This document shows positions 1-7,083 of a DNA stretch of 7,184 nucleotides, one piece after another. This DNA comes from Bacteroidota bacterium (GTDB lineage Bacteria > Zhuqueibacterota > JdFR-76 > DREG01), in the NCBI GenBank assembly GCA_030624545.1, contig JAUXJX010000093.1, positions 1 through 7,184 of the forward strand, written 5' to 3'. A model generated the notes under the pieces. The model was given only the letters and a program-made list of their open reading frames with translations, searched no databases and had not been told where the DNA came from. How positions within the stretch are numbered: position 1 is the first letter of the stretch; every line of letters starts with the position of its first letter. Both the position numbers and the translations under genes were made by a program.

Positions 1-401
1 AAGTCGTTCCGGAGTCTACCATCTACCACCACGCCGGCGCGACAATTCAGGCCGAAAGTTTCAAGAAGCTCTACTGGAATCATCGTAATGGCATTTTTAT
101 CCTGCTAAAAAACTACAGTGTTGTGTCATTATTCAAAATTATGCCTTTTCGAATTCTATTAGATTTTATCAATTTTTTTTATTCCTTATCAAAACTGGAT
201 TTTAAACATAGCTACGCGATCGTCAAATCGCATTTATGGATTCTTTTCAACCTTAGACTCATTCTACAGAAAAGACGGGAAGTTCAAAAGAAGAGAATTA
301 TCCCGGATAGTGACTTAGCTCATATTTTCTACCAGGGCAGTATAATTTTGGAATATTTTTTGAGAAGAAAGAAAACGTTTAAAGAAATCATGGAGTCTTA
401 A
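1..401 (+). CDS. Family 2 glycosyltransferase, C-terminal fragment (5' end outside window)
   Basis: The frame is open from the window edge (first full codon at position 3) to the TAA at 399-401, giving 132 visible residues. It starts with a stretch reading YHHAGATIQAES, then KLYWNHRNGIFILLKNYS. This matches the end of many GT2 (GT-A fold) enzymes such as rhamnosyltransferase-like proteins, where a V/Y-H-x-x-G segment is followed by K-x-Y-x-x-x-R-N and a hydrophobic, basic tail. The nucleotide-sugar binding domain with its DxD motif lies upstream and is not visible, so donor and acceptor cannot be given. The tail is rich in Phe, Ile, Leu and Lys and probably lies against the inner face of the membrane. 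The GTG at 123 is an internal codon, not the start. The DNA is very AT-rich (12 G+C in the 60 bases 121-180). The next reading frame starts 17 bases after the stop, which fits a shared operon. Family assignment is by motif recognition only. Confidence 0.72.
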   Translation, partial: VVPESTIYHHAGATIQAESFKKLYWNHRNGIFILLKNYSVVSLFKIMPFRILLDFINFFYSLSKLDFKHSYAIVKSHLWILFNLRLILQKRREVQKKRIIPDSDLAHIFYQGSIILEYFLRRKKTFKEIMES

Positions 402-418
402 AAAGCAAGTACAATTTG

Positions 419-653
419 ATGGAAATCAAAATCGAAACTGTTCACTTGGACGCGATTGCTGTCATCAGGCCCGACGCATTCGAAGATGAGCGAGGATTTT
501 TTCTGGAGACTTTTCGCGAGGACCAATTCAGAAATCTCGGTCTACCATGGCGTTTTGTTCAGGACAATCACTCCAGGTCGAGCAAGAACGTTGTACGCGG
601 GTTACATGCGACGAAAAGGAACAAATAAACATCTGAAAATGGATTTGACATGA
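419..653 (+). pseudogene. rfbC: Broken dTDP-4-dehydrorhamnose 3,5-epimerase (RfbC/RmlC), internal deletion
   Basis: The ATG at 419 opens a 69-residue frame that stops at TAA 626-628. Intact RmlC-family epimerases are about 180 residues. The visible part is a clear RmlC N-terminus: DERGFFLETF at residues 23-32 and FVQDNHSRSSKNVVRGLH at 46-63, including the His of the R-G-L-H motif that acts in catalysis in this family. Family similarity ends at or a few residues after that His, so most of the cupin barrel and the downstream catalytic Asp and Lys are missing. A different frame (624-653) reads NKHLKMDLT and ends with a TGA overlapping the next gene's ATG as ATGA. That tail resembles a plausible native C-terminus and coupling site, so I infer an out-of-frame internal deletion of about 100 codons. 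The enzyme would normally convert dTDP-4-keto-6-deoxyglucose to dTDP-4-keto-L-rhamnose. It should be inactive here. The Shine-Dalgarno signal is weak. An assembly error is the main alternative. Confidence 0.8.
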
Positions 654-1606
654 ACATCCTTCTCGCCGGCGGCGCCGGATATATTGGATCCGCTTTAGCT
701 CCCGAACTCATCGAAAGAAAATATAACGTAACAGTTGTTGATCTCTTTTGGTTCGGAGACCACTTGCCCGAGAACATAGCCCGCATCAAAAAGAATGTTC
801 TTGACTTAAAGGAGGCAGACCTACACGGCTATGACCAGGTCATTTTTTTGAGCGGATTATCAAATGACCCCATGGCGGAATTTTCACCCAGTGCTAATTT
901 TATCTACAATGCTTCTGCGCCGGCGTATCTGGGTTACATCTCAAAACGGGCAGGTGTGAAAAGATTTATTTATGCGAGCTCATGTTCGGTATACGGATAT
1001 ACGGTGGACGAATTATATGACGAAAAGTCTCCCACTATTTCCAATTATCCGTATGGTATTTCGAAGCTCCTGGGGGAGCAGGCTGTTATACAAATGCAGG
1101 ATACAGATTTCTCAGTGATCAGTTTGCGCCAGGGAACGGTATGTGGTTTCAGCCCACGTATGCGGCTAGATCTAGTCGTGAATACAATGTTTAAGACGGC
1201 TATGCTCGACAGGACAATTTCAGTCAATAATCCTGTGATATGGAGGCCGATTTTGAGTATTAAGGATGCCATTGCAGCATATGTCAGGGCTGTGGAAGCG
1301 CCTGACGGGATCAGTGGTATCTTCAACGTCGCATCAGGCAATTACACAGTGGGTGAAATCGCCGATCAGGTCAAAGCTGTCATCGAAGAGGCGCTGGATT
1401 TCAAGCTAAATCTAAACATGATGCACAAAGAGGACTACAGAAATTATAAGGTCAGTATCGAGAATGCCAGAAACATATTGAGTTTTAAGCCTCGCCACGA
1501 TATTGACTCAATCGTGAGAAATCTACTTGACAACTACAATTATTTTAAGGATCTGAATAATAAAAACTACTATAATATCGAGGTTTTCAAAACTATTCGA
1601 CTTTGA
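650..1606 (+). CDS. NAD-dependent NDP-sugar epimerase/dehydratase (extended SDR)
   Basis: This 318-residue protein has the extended short-chain dehydrogenase layout. The N-terminal Rossmann motif is GGAGYIG (G7xxG10xxG13), and D31 at the end of the second strand favours NAD(H). SSCSVYG at 110-116 supplies the catalytic Ser, and Y135-x-x-x-K139 within YPYGISK is the catalytic pair. LSGLSNDPMAEFSP at 67-80 recalls the SNDP motif seen in a subset of sugar-nucleotide SDRs in glycan clusters. RPILSIKD near residue 200 and a GIFNVASG stretch near 225 fit the substrate-binding domain of the WcaG/GalE-like group. It likely acts in the cytoplasm on a dTDP-, UDP- or CDP-linked 4-keto or 4-hydroxy sugar as an epimerase, 4-ketoreductase or dehydratase. 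Sequence alone does not decide among these. The ATG overlaps the TGA closing the rfbC remnant (ATGA), so translation was probably coupled to that gene. The rfbD-like gene follows after 9 bases. Confidence 0.88.
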   Translation: MNILLAGGAGYIGSALAPELIERKYNVTVVDLFWFGDHLPENIARIKKNVLDLKEADLHGYDQVIFLSGLSNDPMAEFSPSANFIYNASAPAYLGYISKRAGVKRFIYASSCSVYGYTVDELYDEKSPTISNYPYGISKLLGEQAVIQMQDTDFSVISLRQGTVCGFSPRMRLDLVVNTMFKTAMLDRTISVNNPVIWRPILSIKDAIAAYVRAVEAPDGISGIFNVASGNYTVGEIADQVKAVIEEALDFKLNLNMMHKEDYRNYKVSIENARNILSFKPRHDIDSIVRNLLDNYNYFKDLNNKNYYNIEVFKTIRL

Positions 1607-1615
1607 TAGGACTAT

Positions 1616-2467
1616 ATGAAAACAGCAATAATCGGGGCAAACGGCCAGCTTGGCAGCGCCATCAGTGATTATTTTTCACAAAATCATGGAGTGATCAAAT
1701 TAACCCATGAAGATATCGAAATTAGCGACATAGATAACGTCCGGGATGTCCTTAAATCTTCAGGGGCTGAGCTAGTGATCAGTACGGCAGCTTATCATAA
1801 TGTCCCGAAATGCGAAGAAAATCCCGCGGTGGCATATTCAGTTAATGCCGTCGGCTCTCTGAATCTGGCCAGAATCACCCATGAGCTAGACATTCCACTA
1901 CTACACTACAGTACTGATTATGTTTTTGACGGTTCAAAGCTATCTCCCTATCATGAAGATGACGAGACCCATCCTTTGAATGTTTATGCAGAAAGCAAAT
2001 TATCCGGTGAGAATCTGATACGAAATTATTGTCAAAGATATTTTATTATTCGCGTTTCAGGGCTTTATGGAAGGACTGTCTGCCGGGCCAAAGGCGGTAA
2101 TTTTATTACAACAATGATGAAGGCAGCCCGGGAAAAACCCGAAGTGAGAGTTGTTACAGATGAAATCTTAACTCCCACGCCGGTGACTGAGATAGCGATG
2201 AACTCTTTTTACCTGGCTGAAACCGATGCATATGGCCTGTACCATATGACGTCTCAAGGTGAATGTTCCTGGTATGAGTTTGCAGAAGTCATCTTTGATG
2301 AGTTAGGATTATCAACGCCATTAAAAGAAGCCCTGACCGACGATTTCCCCCAAACAGTCAATAGACCAACGTATAGTGTCCTGGAAAATAGAAATCTGAA
2401 ATCGATTGCCAGGGACAAAATGTCTCCGTGGAAAACATCTCTCCAGACGTACTTGAGGTCGTTCTAG
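1616..2467 (+). CDS. rfbD: dTDP-4-dehydrorhamnose reductase-like SDR (RmlD/RfbD family)
   Basis: RmlD reduces dTDP-4-keto-L-rhamnose to dTDP-L-rhamnose with NAD(P)H in the cytoplasm, the last step of dTDP-rhamnose synthesis. This 283-residue protein is normal length for the family. It has the cofactor motif GANGQLG at residues 7-13, the STDYVFDG signature at 99-106, the catalytic Y124-A-E-S-K128, and a C-terminal R-P-T-Y-S-V-L-E-N block, a conserved RmlD hallmark. One difference is the segment TAAYHNVPKCE (57-67). Typical RmlD enzymes read close to AAYTAVDKAE there, so Pro and Cys replace Asp and Ala. This suggests the RmlD-like 'sugar nucleotide-binding' branch, and the exact substrate may differ from dTDP-4-keto-rhamnose. 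The start is supported by TAGGA at 1607-1611, four bases before the ATG. It lies 9 bases after the SDR gene and 28 bases before the methyltransferase gene, consistent with one operon. Family is confident, substrate less so. Confidence 0.85.
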   Translation: MKTAIIGANGQLGSAISDYFSQNHGVIKLTHEDIEISDIDNVRDVLKSSGAELVISTAAYHNVPKCEENPAVAYSVNAVGSLNLARITHELDIPLLHYSTDYVFDGSKLSPYHEDDETHPLNVYAESKLSGENLIRNYCQRYFIIRVSGLYGRTVCRAKGGNFITTMMKAAREKPEVRVVTDEILTPTPVTEIAMNSFYLAETDAYGLYHMTSQGECSWYEFAEVIFDELGLSTPLKEALTDDFPQTVNRPTYSVLENRNLKSIARDKMSPWKTSLQTYLRSF

Positions 2468-2495
2468 AGGATAGATTCGTCAAAAAACAGCTATA

Positions 2496-3320
2496 ATGAT
2501 AGATAAAAGTCAAAAGACAATGCCAAATGCCAGCCAAGAAGATTCGGGATTAATCTCTGGAGCGGATTCGTATCTTAACTACACAGAATATATTGATTAC
2601 CCTTTCCATTTGGAGCGGTTGAAATGGCTCTTCGAGAAAATTTCCTCCTCTAGAAGAGAACAAAGGGTTAGAATTCTTGACGTTGGATGCGGCACCGGGA
2701 ATATTACCATACCGTTGGGCCTGATAGAAAATTCGGAGGTGATCGGAATAGATATACATCAGCCAAGTCTGGATCATGCCATCAATAAGAATCCCTTTGA
2801 TAATGTCAGATTCGATCTTGTGGCACTTAGGGACTATGATATCAGGGAAGTTGACTACATCATATTTTCAGAGGTCCTGGAACACATTAGCGGATATGAG
2901 GATATTGTCCAGTATATCTCGGAGAATTCTAAGCATGGTGCAGCGCTATTATTGACAATTCCCAACGGATATGGTCCATTCGAAATTAGCCAACAACCTC
3001 TCTACTTGCTTCGCAGGCTGGGCTTTGACTCTTTCATAAATTCCATCAAAAATATGGTCAACAAAAAAGAGCCATATTCTCTGAACTACGAGACGCCCCA
3101 CGTCAATTTTTTCACATTAAAGAAGTTGAGAAAACAACTGGAAAAATATGATTTGTCAATATACGGGATAAAGAATGCTTTTATCCTTACCCCCATTATC
3201 GAAACCTTCTTTCCATTTATCCCCCTTCAGTTAGTCGCCACCATTGATAACAAAGTTGCCCAGCACATCCCGTCTTATCTTGCAAGCGGCTGGTACATCG
3301 AAATTAGGCATCGGATATAG
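2496..3320 (+). CDS. Class I SAM-dependent methyltransferase
   Basis: This 274-residue soluble protein has a Rossmann-fold methyltransferase core. Motif I is ILDVGCGTG at residues 60-68, which binds S-adenosylmethionine. The acidic residue after the second strand is D86 in VIGIDIH. FSEVLEH at 124-130 matches the E-V/L-x-E-H element of the UbiG/Methyltransf_11-type group. IPNGYGPFE around 153-161 is the usual post-core loop in sugar- and lipid-modifying members. The last third is hydrophobic and carries no family signature I know. Given its position last in a deoxysugar and glycosyltransferase operon, methylation of a sugar or of the growing glycan is likely, but the acceptor is unknown. No good Shine-Dalgarno sequence precedes the ATG. 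GAGGA at 2466-2470 is too far upstream, and the next internal Met (residue 9) has no better site, so the longer start is kept. The stop is TAG at 3318-3320, where this unit meets the opposing one. Confidence 0.85.
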   Translation: MIDKSQKTMPNASQEDSGLISGADSYLNYTEYIDYPFHLERLKWLFEKISSSRREQRVRILDVGCGTGNITIPLGLIENSEVIGIDIHQPSLDHAINKNPFDNVRFDLVALRDYDIREVDYIIFSEVLEHISGYEDIVQYISENSKHGAALLLTIPNGYGPFEISQQPLYLLRRLGFDSFINSIKNMVNKKEPYSLNYETPHVNFFTLKKLRKQLEKYDLSIYGIKNAFILTPIIETFFPFIPLQLVATIDNKVAQHIPSYLASGWYIEIRHRI

Positions 3321-3421
3321 CGCGTAGTCAAACAGTCCCAACTGCCAAGCATCGGAGTTTTTTTAGCTTGATTAGCCAAGCCGGTTCTCTGCTCATTCCC
3401 AGTCTGACTTTGAACAATCCA
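3321..3421. other. Convergent intergenic region, no clear terminator
   Basis: These 101 bases separate two genes that end towards each other. GCTTG at 3366-3370 can pair with CAAGC at 3376-3380 (six-base loop) or with CAAGC at 3346-3350 (15-base loop containing the T7 run 3358-3364). The T run lies before the nearer hairpin on the plus strand, and on the minus strand the hairpin is followed by A residues, so neither reading is a standard intrinsic terminator. A 4-bp stem, CAGT-CCCA-ACTG at 3333-3344, lies 13 bases before the T run and is too weak to rely on. Nothing else is recognised here. Confidence 0.5.
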
Positions 3422-4396
3422 TCATTTGCCGTCTCTCTTCACAACATACAGCATACCTGAGCCCGCGCCGGAAGCGCTTAGAATATGGGCGATTATCCCG
3501 ATCATGCCGGCACGAAAATAACGCCATATTTTTGTCTGGTTATGGCAAGCACTGCTATCAATCAGTATCTTTTCGCTTAACAGACAATTATAATAAATAT
3601 CAAATGGAATTACTTTCTTGCGAACCAGAGCTAAGCCTTTCTTCCGGAGGATATTCCGCATAGGCTGCGGGGAAAAATGAAATAATCTTCTAGGAGCATC
3701 CAGAGCTGCCCAGTGACTCTTGTAAATCAAAAAATCGAGGCTTGATAAGTTTGGCAGCGCAATAAGAATCAAGCCGTTTTTGCGCAGTAACCGGAGCGAC
3801 TCATCCAACGCTTTTAGGGGATTAGAAAAATGTCCTAAGGAATGCCAATAGGTGATAACGTCAAAATGGCCCTCATATTTTGGCATTAGATCGGAGAAAC
3901 TCCTGTAAACTTCCAGTCCCAAAGTCTGAGTAGCGAATTCAAACTGGGTCGGGTTCCGCTCAATGCCAGCTACCTCCCAAAGCTGCTGGCGCATCACCTG
4001 CAAGAAATCACCATTGCGGCAACCCACATCCAGCAATCGGCCCACACCAATCTCTTTCTGCACCCTTTTCATCCTCCATCTTACGGAGTAAGGATGAAAA
4101 AAGCGATACAAGGTCTCGACAAATTTTCTGCGTTGATTTTGAGAATAAAGCAGGGGATTGACTATGTCAGTCGGGTAAGCCGCTTCATGTGTTTTCTCAT
4201 TCGGCAGGGGGAATATAGAGATTATGCCGCAATTGGAACATTCCACAAGATCAATTGGTAGCTCTAAATTGGAGTGATGGTCGAAAGTAGATACAATTCT
4301 CTTCGCATGGGTGTTACTGCAAAACCGGCATTCGAATTCAATCACTTTTTCACTGACGAGAGCGTGCGGAGTTTGTCTGTGTCTATTCAAGCGCAT
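3422..4396 (-). CDS. Class I SAM-dependent methyltransferase with N-terminal zinc-ribbon-like region
   Basis: This 324-residue protein begins with C23-x2-C26 and C53-x2-C56, a four-cysteine arrangement that probably binds zinc. The methyltransferase core follows. Motif I is LLDVGCRNG at residues 120-128, where the usual third-position Gly is Arg and a Thr/Ser is Asn. E145 in AGIER is the acidic residue that contacts the ribose of S-adenosylmethionine. HSLGH at 184-188 followed by NP is the H-x-L-x-H element of this subgroup. IALPN at 211-215 and W228 with P234-R-R-L-x-H-F240 match the W...DxPRHLxHFS block of methyltransferases from glycan and lipid clusters. A hydrophobic stretch near 295-317 may contact the membrane. 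The acceptor is not known. GGAA about nine bases upstream of the ATG is a weak ribosome site. It follows the DUF2723 gene by 76 bases in the same direction, so the two may be cotranscribed. Confidence 0.85.
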   Translation of the reverse strand: MRLNRHRQTPHALVSEKVIEFECRFCSNTHAKRIVSTFDHHSNLELPIDLVECSNCGIISIFPLPNEKTHEAAYPTDIVNPLLYSQNQRRKFVETLYRFFHPYSVRWRMKRVQKEIGVGRLLDVGCRNGDFLQVMRQQLWEVAGIERNPTQFEFATQTLGLEVYRSFSDLMPKYEGHFDVITYWHSLGHFSNPLKALDESLRLLRKNGLILIALPNLSSLDFLIYKSHWAALDAPRRLFHFSPQPMRNILRKKGLALVRKKVIPFDIYYNCLLSEKILIDSSACHNQTKIWRYFRAGMIGIIAHILSASGAGSGMLYVVKRDGK

Positions 4397-4472
4397 GTCA
4401 TATTCCAGGCCGAGCGACAGATCCCGTATTCTGAACCTTGCTTGTTACCCCCTCTGAACTCGCCAAGATCAC

Positions 4473-7073
4473 TCATTCCTTGAACTCTTGTGTGGGCAAG
4501 GAGTCCTGTTCTGCCAATCTTCTTTGTAAATCCTGCAGAAGCCGCTTGGCATTCTCGTCGTCCGGCTGCTGTTCGAGCCATTTTGTCATTAAATCTATCG
4601 CCTCCTGGAACCTCTGCGTACGCTGATAATAGGACAATAGCTGCGCATAGGCTTCCATCATACCCGGATTCCGGTCAATGACCTTATGGGTTCTCAGCTC
4701 CATTTCTTCCGGGCGCCCGAGCACTTCATACAATCCCGCTACAGAAACGGCGATCCGATCATCCGGGAACGGGATCAGGTGTTCAGGGATATTCCCTTCC
4801 ATTTTATCCAGTGTATCCAAAGCTTCCTCCGTCTTGCCTTCTAGCCTGAGGTAGTCTGCCAGGCGCAAAAATGCGGATCGATAGTTCGTGAGAAGTCCTT
4901 CGGTTTTATAGTCCAGGTAGACATCCGGGTCGTTCAAATTTCGAAAGAAAAATTTCTCGTAAAGATTCTCTTTGAGCCGGCTCGGAGAAATCCCCAAACC
5001 GGCAAATGGCATCAACTTAAATGCCAAACCATCCATTCTTAGATACTTTTGCAGACCAATCTGGTTCTCACGAGAGACCGTGACCGCAAAGTAAATCGGC
5101 CTTTTCCATTGATTTGATGAAATAATGTTCAGAATGGCCAGATCCTGTACACGAATAGCCTGTCTTGGATTCCCTATCGTAGCTGGCACTTTAAAAGTAA
5201 TGTTGCCCGGCTCGGGTAAATCTTCCTGCGATTCTTCCCGGCTGATGAGTTCCTCTTTCACCTTCGCATATACTGCCTTCGAAACCGGAACCTCGAACTC
5301 TCTCCCCTCGGCCGGCCAGGAAAACAGGCCGAGCCTGTCAATCTGATCGTCAGTAAAGGAGAAGGGAACCTTGGGCTCGTAGTCGCGTAGCTGCCGGATA
5401 TACCAGTCGGTATTTAGCAGCGACAAATTAACTATTCGGATATCCTGCCTGATATTTTTCACGAGTTGCAAATACCAGAGCGGGAAGGTGTCATTATCGC
5501 CATTGGTGAAAACAATGGCATCGGGTTCGCACGACTCGAGGATGTTGTAGGAATAATCATAGGGCACGAAGTTACCCCTGCGATCGTGTGAATGAAAATT
5601 AAAGAACAACATATTGACGGGTATAGCCAGCGTCAGAACTGCCAATCCGGTCCAGGTGACGATTTTTAGTAACTTCTGCCTGCTCTGAAAATACTGCTGC
5701 AGCATTTCGAGTAAGGCATACACGCCGACGCCAATCCAGATTGCGAAGGCGAAGTAACTTCCAACAAACCCATAGTCCCTTTCTCTTGGCTGTGGATCTT
5801 CCTGGTTCAGGTACAATATGACCGCGATGCCAGCCACGATAAACAGGACCAGAATAGACGTTGCATGCTTCCAATCACGGCGGAAATGATAATAAGCCCC
5901 CACCATGCCAGCGACGAAGGGGACCATATACAATCCTCGCAGGCTCCAGATCTCCATGATATATCCATCCGAACCGATAGTAGTTCCTTTGCCAACAAAC
6001 TGCCAGGCGAAATAACGAATATACATTTTCTGAATTTGGTAGGCCCAAAATTCCGCCTTCCGTCTAAAAATCGTGAGCAGCATACTCTGTTCGCCATACT
6101 GCTTCCTGGCCAAATAGTCGGTCATGGCTTGCCATGTTTCCGGGTCGTTTTCATCAATCGGGGGATTCAGCCCGGAGCGGACAAAGATGATAACGTAGGT
6201 AGAGTATCCGATCACTACAAGCACGGGGATAAGCCACCAAAGCTTAAACGCCAAGCGATCGCTGACATAAAGGTAGTACATTGTTGCGCCGAAGGTTAGG
6301 ACACCAGCGATCAGCAAAAAGTTGCCTGCTTTCTCCTGATGCTCAAGAAACTGAGTGTAACCCATGCCGGCGTAATCATAATTAAATATCAGAATATAAA
6401 GTGTGATAGGTAGCACCGATTGAACAAGGACTGCCCAGACAAGTCTTTTTGCAGATGGATTATTTCTAAAGTGCACGATTAAGAGCACGAATGGAAAGGT
6501 GAGAATGTTCAGCAAGTGAACACCGGTGGCCAGGCCAAACAAATAGACGATCAATATCAAAAAACGGAGATTTTTCACATCTTCAGATTTGTCACCCCAC
6601 ATCAATACGAGCCACACGACAATTGCGGTAAACAACATACTGATTGCATACACCTCTGCTTCGACCGCGTTAAACCAGAAGCTGTCGCTAAATGCAAAAG
6701 CAAATGTACCAATGACTGCGCTGCCATAGGTGAGAACACGATCCAGGTTATTCTTGGGCTTGCCTCTGAATTCATTAATGAAGCGCACGATGATCAGGTA
6801 TAGAAACATTACCGTGAGGGCGCTTGAAATCACCGACAACAGATTAACACTGAAGGCAACGTTTCCAACAGGAAGCATAGTAAAAATCCGGCCTAGAACC
6901 AAATAAAGCGGCGCCCCCGGGGGATGCATAACACTCAACGTATAGGAGCAAGCGATAAATTCACCGACGTCCCAGAAAGACACGTCCGGCGCTACCGTGA
7001 CCATATAGACAAATCCAGAAATTAGCAATGTCGCAACCGCGATCCACTTGTTGATCATCCGATCTTGTTCCAT
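4473..7073 (-). CDS. DUF2723-family polytopic membrane protein with C-terminal TPR-like tail (putative GT-C glycosyltransferase)
   Basis: This 866-residue protein opens with a membrane helix at about 9-27. The family signature follows: PDVSFWDVGEFIACSYTL (29-46), then H50-P-P-G-A-P-L. The acidic D35 and E38 sit in the first outside loop, where GT-C enzymes such as protein O-mannosyltransferases hold their catalytic acid. Many more hydrophobic segments run to about residue 510. Two further blocks conserved in DUF2723 proteins are DPQPRERDYGFVGSYF (about 425-440) and FTNGDNDTFPLWY (about 519-531), the latter followed by NLSLLNTDWYIRQL. Residues about 715-855 are soluble, rich in Leu, Ala and Glu, and read like tetratricopeptide repeats. 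By analogy it may transfer a sugar from a polyprenyl-phosphate donor to protein or glycan outside the membrane, but family activity is not well established. GGAGGA five bases or fewer before the ATG fixes the start. Next downstream is the zinc-ribbon methyltransferase gene. Confidence 0.88.
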   Translation of the reverse strand: MEQDRMINKWIAVATLLISGFVYMVTVAPDVSFWDVGEFIACSYTLSVMHPPGAPLYLVLGRIFTMLPVGNVAFSVNLLSVISSALTVMFLYLIIVRFINEFRGKPKNNLDRVLTYGSAVIGTFAFAFSDSFWFNAVEAEVYAISMLFTAIVVWLVLMWGDKSEDVKNLRFLILIVYLFGLATGVHLLNILTFPFVLLIVHFRNNPSAKRLVWAVLVQSVLPITLYILIFNYDYAGMGYTQFLEHQEKAGNFLLIAGVLTFGATMYYLYVSDRLAFKLWWLIPVLVVIGYSTYVIIFVRSGLNPPIDENDPETWQAMTDYLARKQYGEQSMLLTIFRRKAEFWAYQIQKMYIRYFAWQFVGKGTTIGSDGYIMEIWSLRGLYMVPFVAGMVGAYYHFRRDWKHATSILVLFIVAGIAVILYLNQEDPQPRERDYGFVGSYFAFAIWIGVGVYALLEMLQQYFQSRQKLLKIVTWTGLAVLTLAIPVNMLFFNFHSHDRRGNFVPYDYSYNILESCEPDAIVFTNGDNDTFPLWYLQLVKNIRQDIRIVNLSLLNTDWYIRQLRDYEPKVPFSFTDDQIDRLGLFSWPAEGREFEVPVSKAVYAKVKEELISREESQEDLPEPGNITFKVPATIGNPRQAIRVQDLAILNIISSNQWKRPIYFAVTVSRENQIGLQKYLRMDGLAFKLMPFAGLGISPSRLKENLYEKFFFRNLNDPDVYLDYKTEGLLTNYRSAFLRLADYLRLEGKTEEALDTLDKMEGNIPEHLIPFPDDRIAVSVAGLYEVLGRPEEMELRTHKVIDRNPGMMEAYAQLLSYYQRTQRFQEAIDLMTKWLEQQPDDENAKRLLQDLQRRLAEQDSLPTQEFKE

Positions 7074-7077
7074 TCAA

Positions 7078-7083
7078 TCCTCC
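7078..7083 (-). promoter_or_regulatory. Strong Shine-Dalgarno site of the DUF2723 gene
   Basis: On the minus strand this reads GGAGGA, with TTGA between it and the ATG at 7073. It is the strongest ribosome-binding site in the window and decides the start at 7073 over the Met five codons later. Confidence 0.8.

Noticed and set aside
123..401. GTG at 123 as the start of a separate 92-residue protein
   Set aside because: The frame is open upstream to the window edge, and the upstream residues carry the GT2 C-terminal motif, so this is the tail of a larger gene.
456..653. 65-codon frame as an independent small gene
   Set aside because: Most of it is an out-of-frame reading of the rfbC N-terminus. 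Only its last codons (about 624-653) seem meaningful, as the leftover 3' end of the deleted rfbC.
1045..1341. 98-codon open frame on the minus strand
   Set aside because: It is fully inside the well-supported extended-SDR gene in antisense and shows no family motif.
5865..6299. 144-codon open frame on the plus strand
   Set aside because: It lies wholly antisense to the DUF2723 membrane-protein gene. Its translation has no recognisable motif, and it has no ribosome site that stands out. It is best explained as a shadow frame.
6516..6803. 95-codon open frame on the plus strand rich in Cys, His and Lys
   Set aside because: It is antisense to the hydrophobic N-terminal helices of the DUF2723 protein. 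Reverse complements of hydrophobic codons naturally give polar, charged peptides, so the composition is not evidence of a gene.
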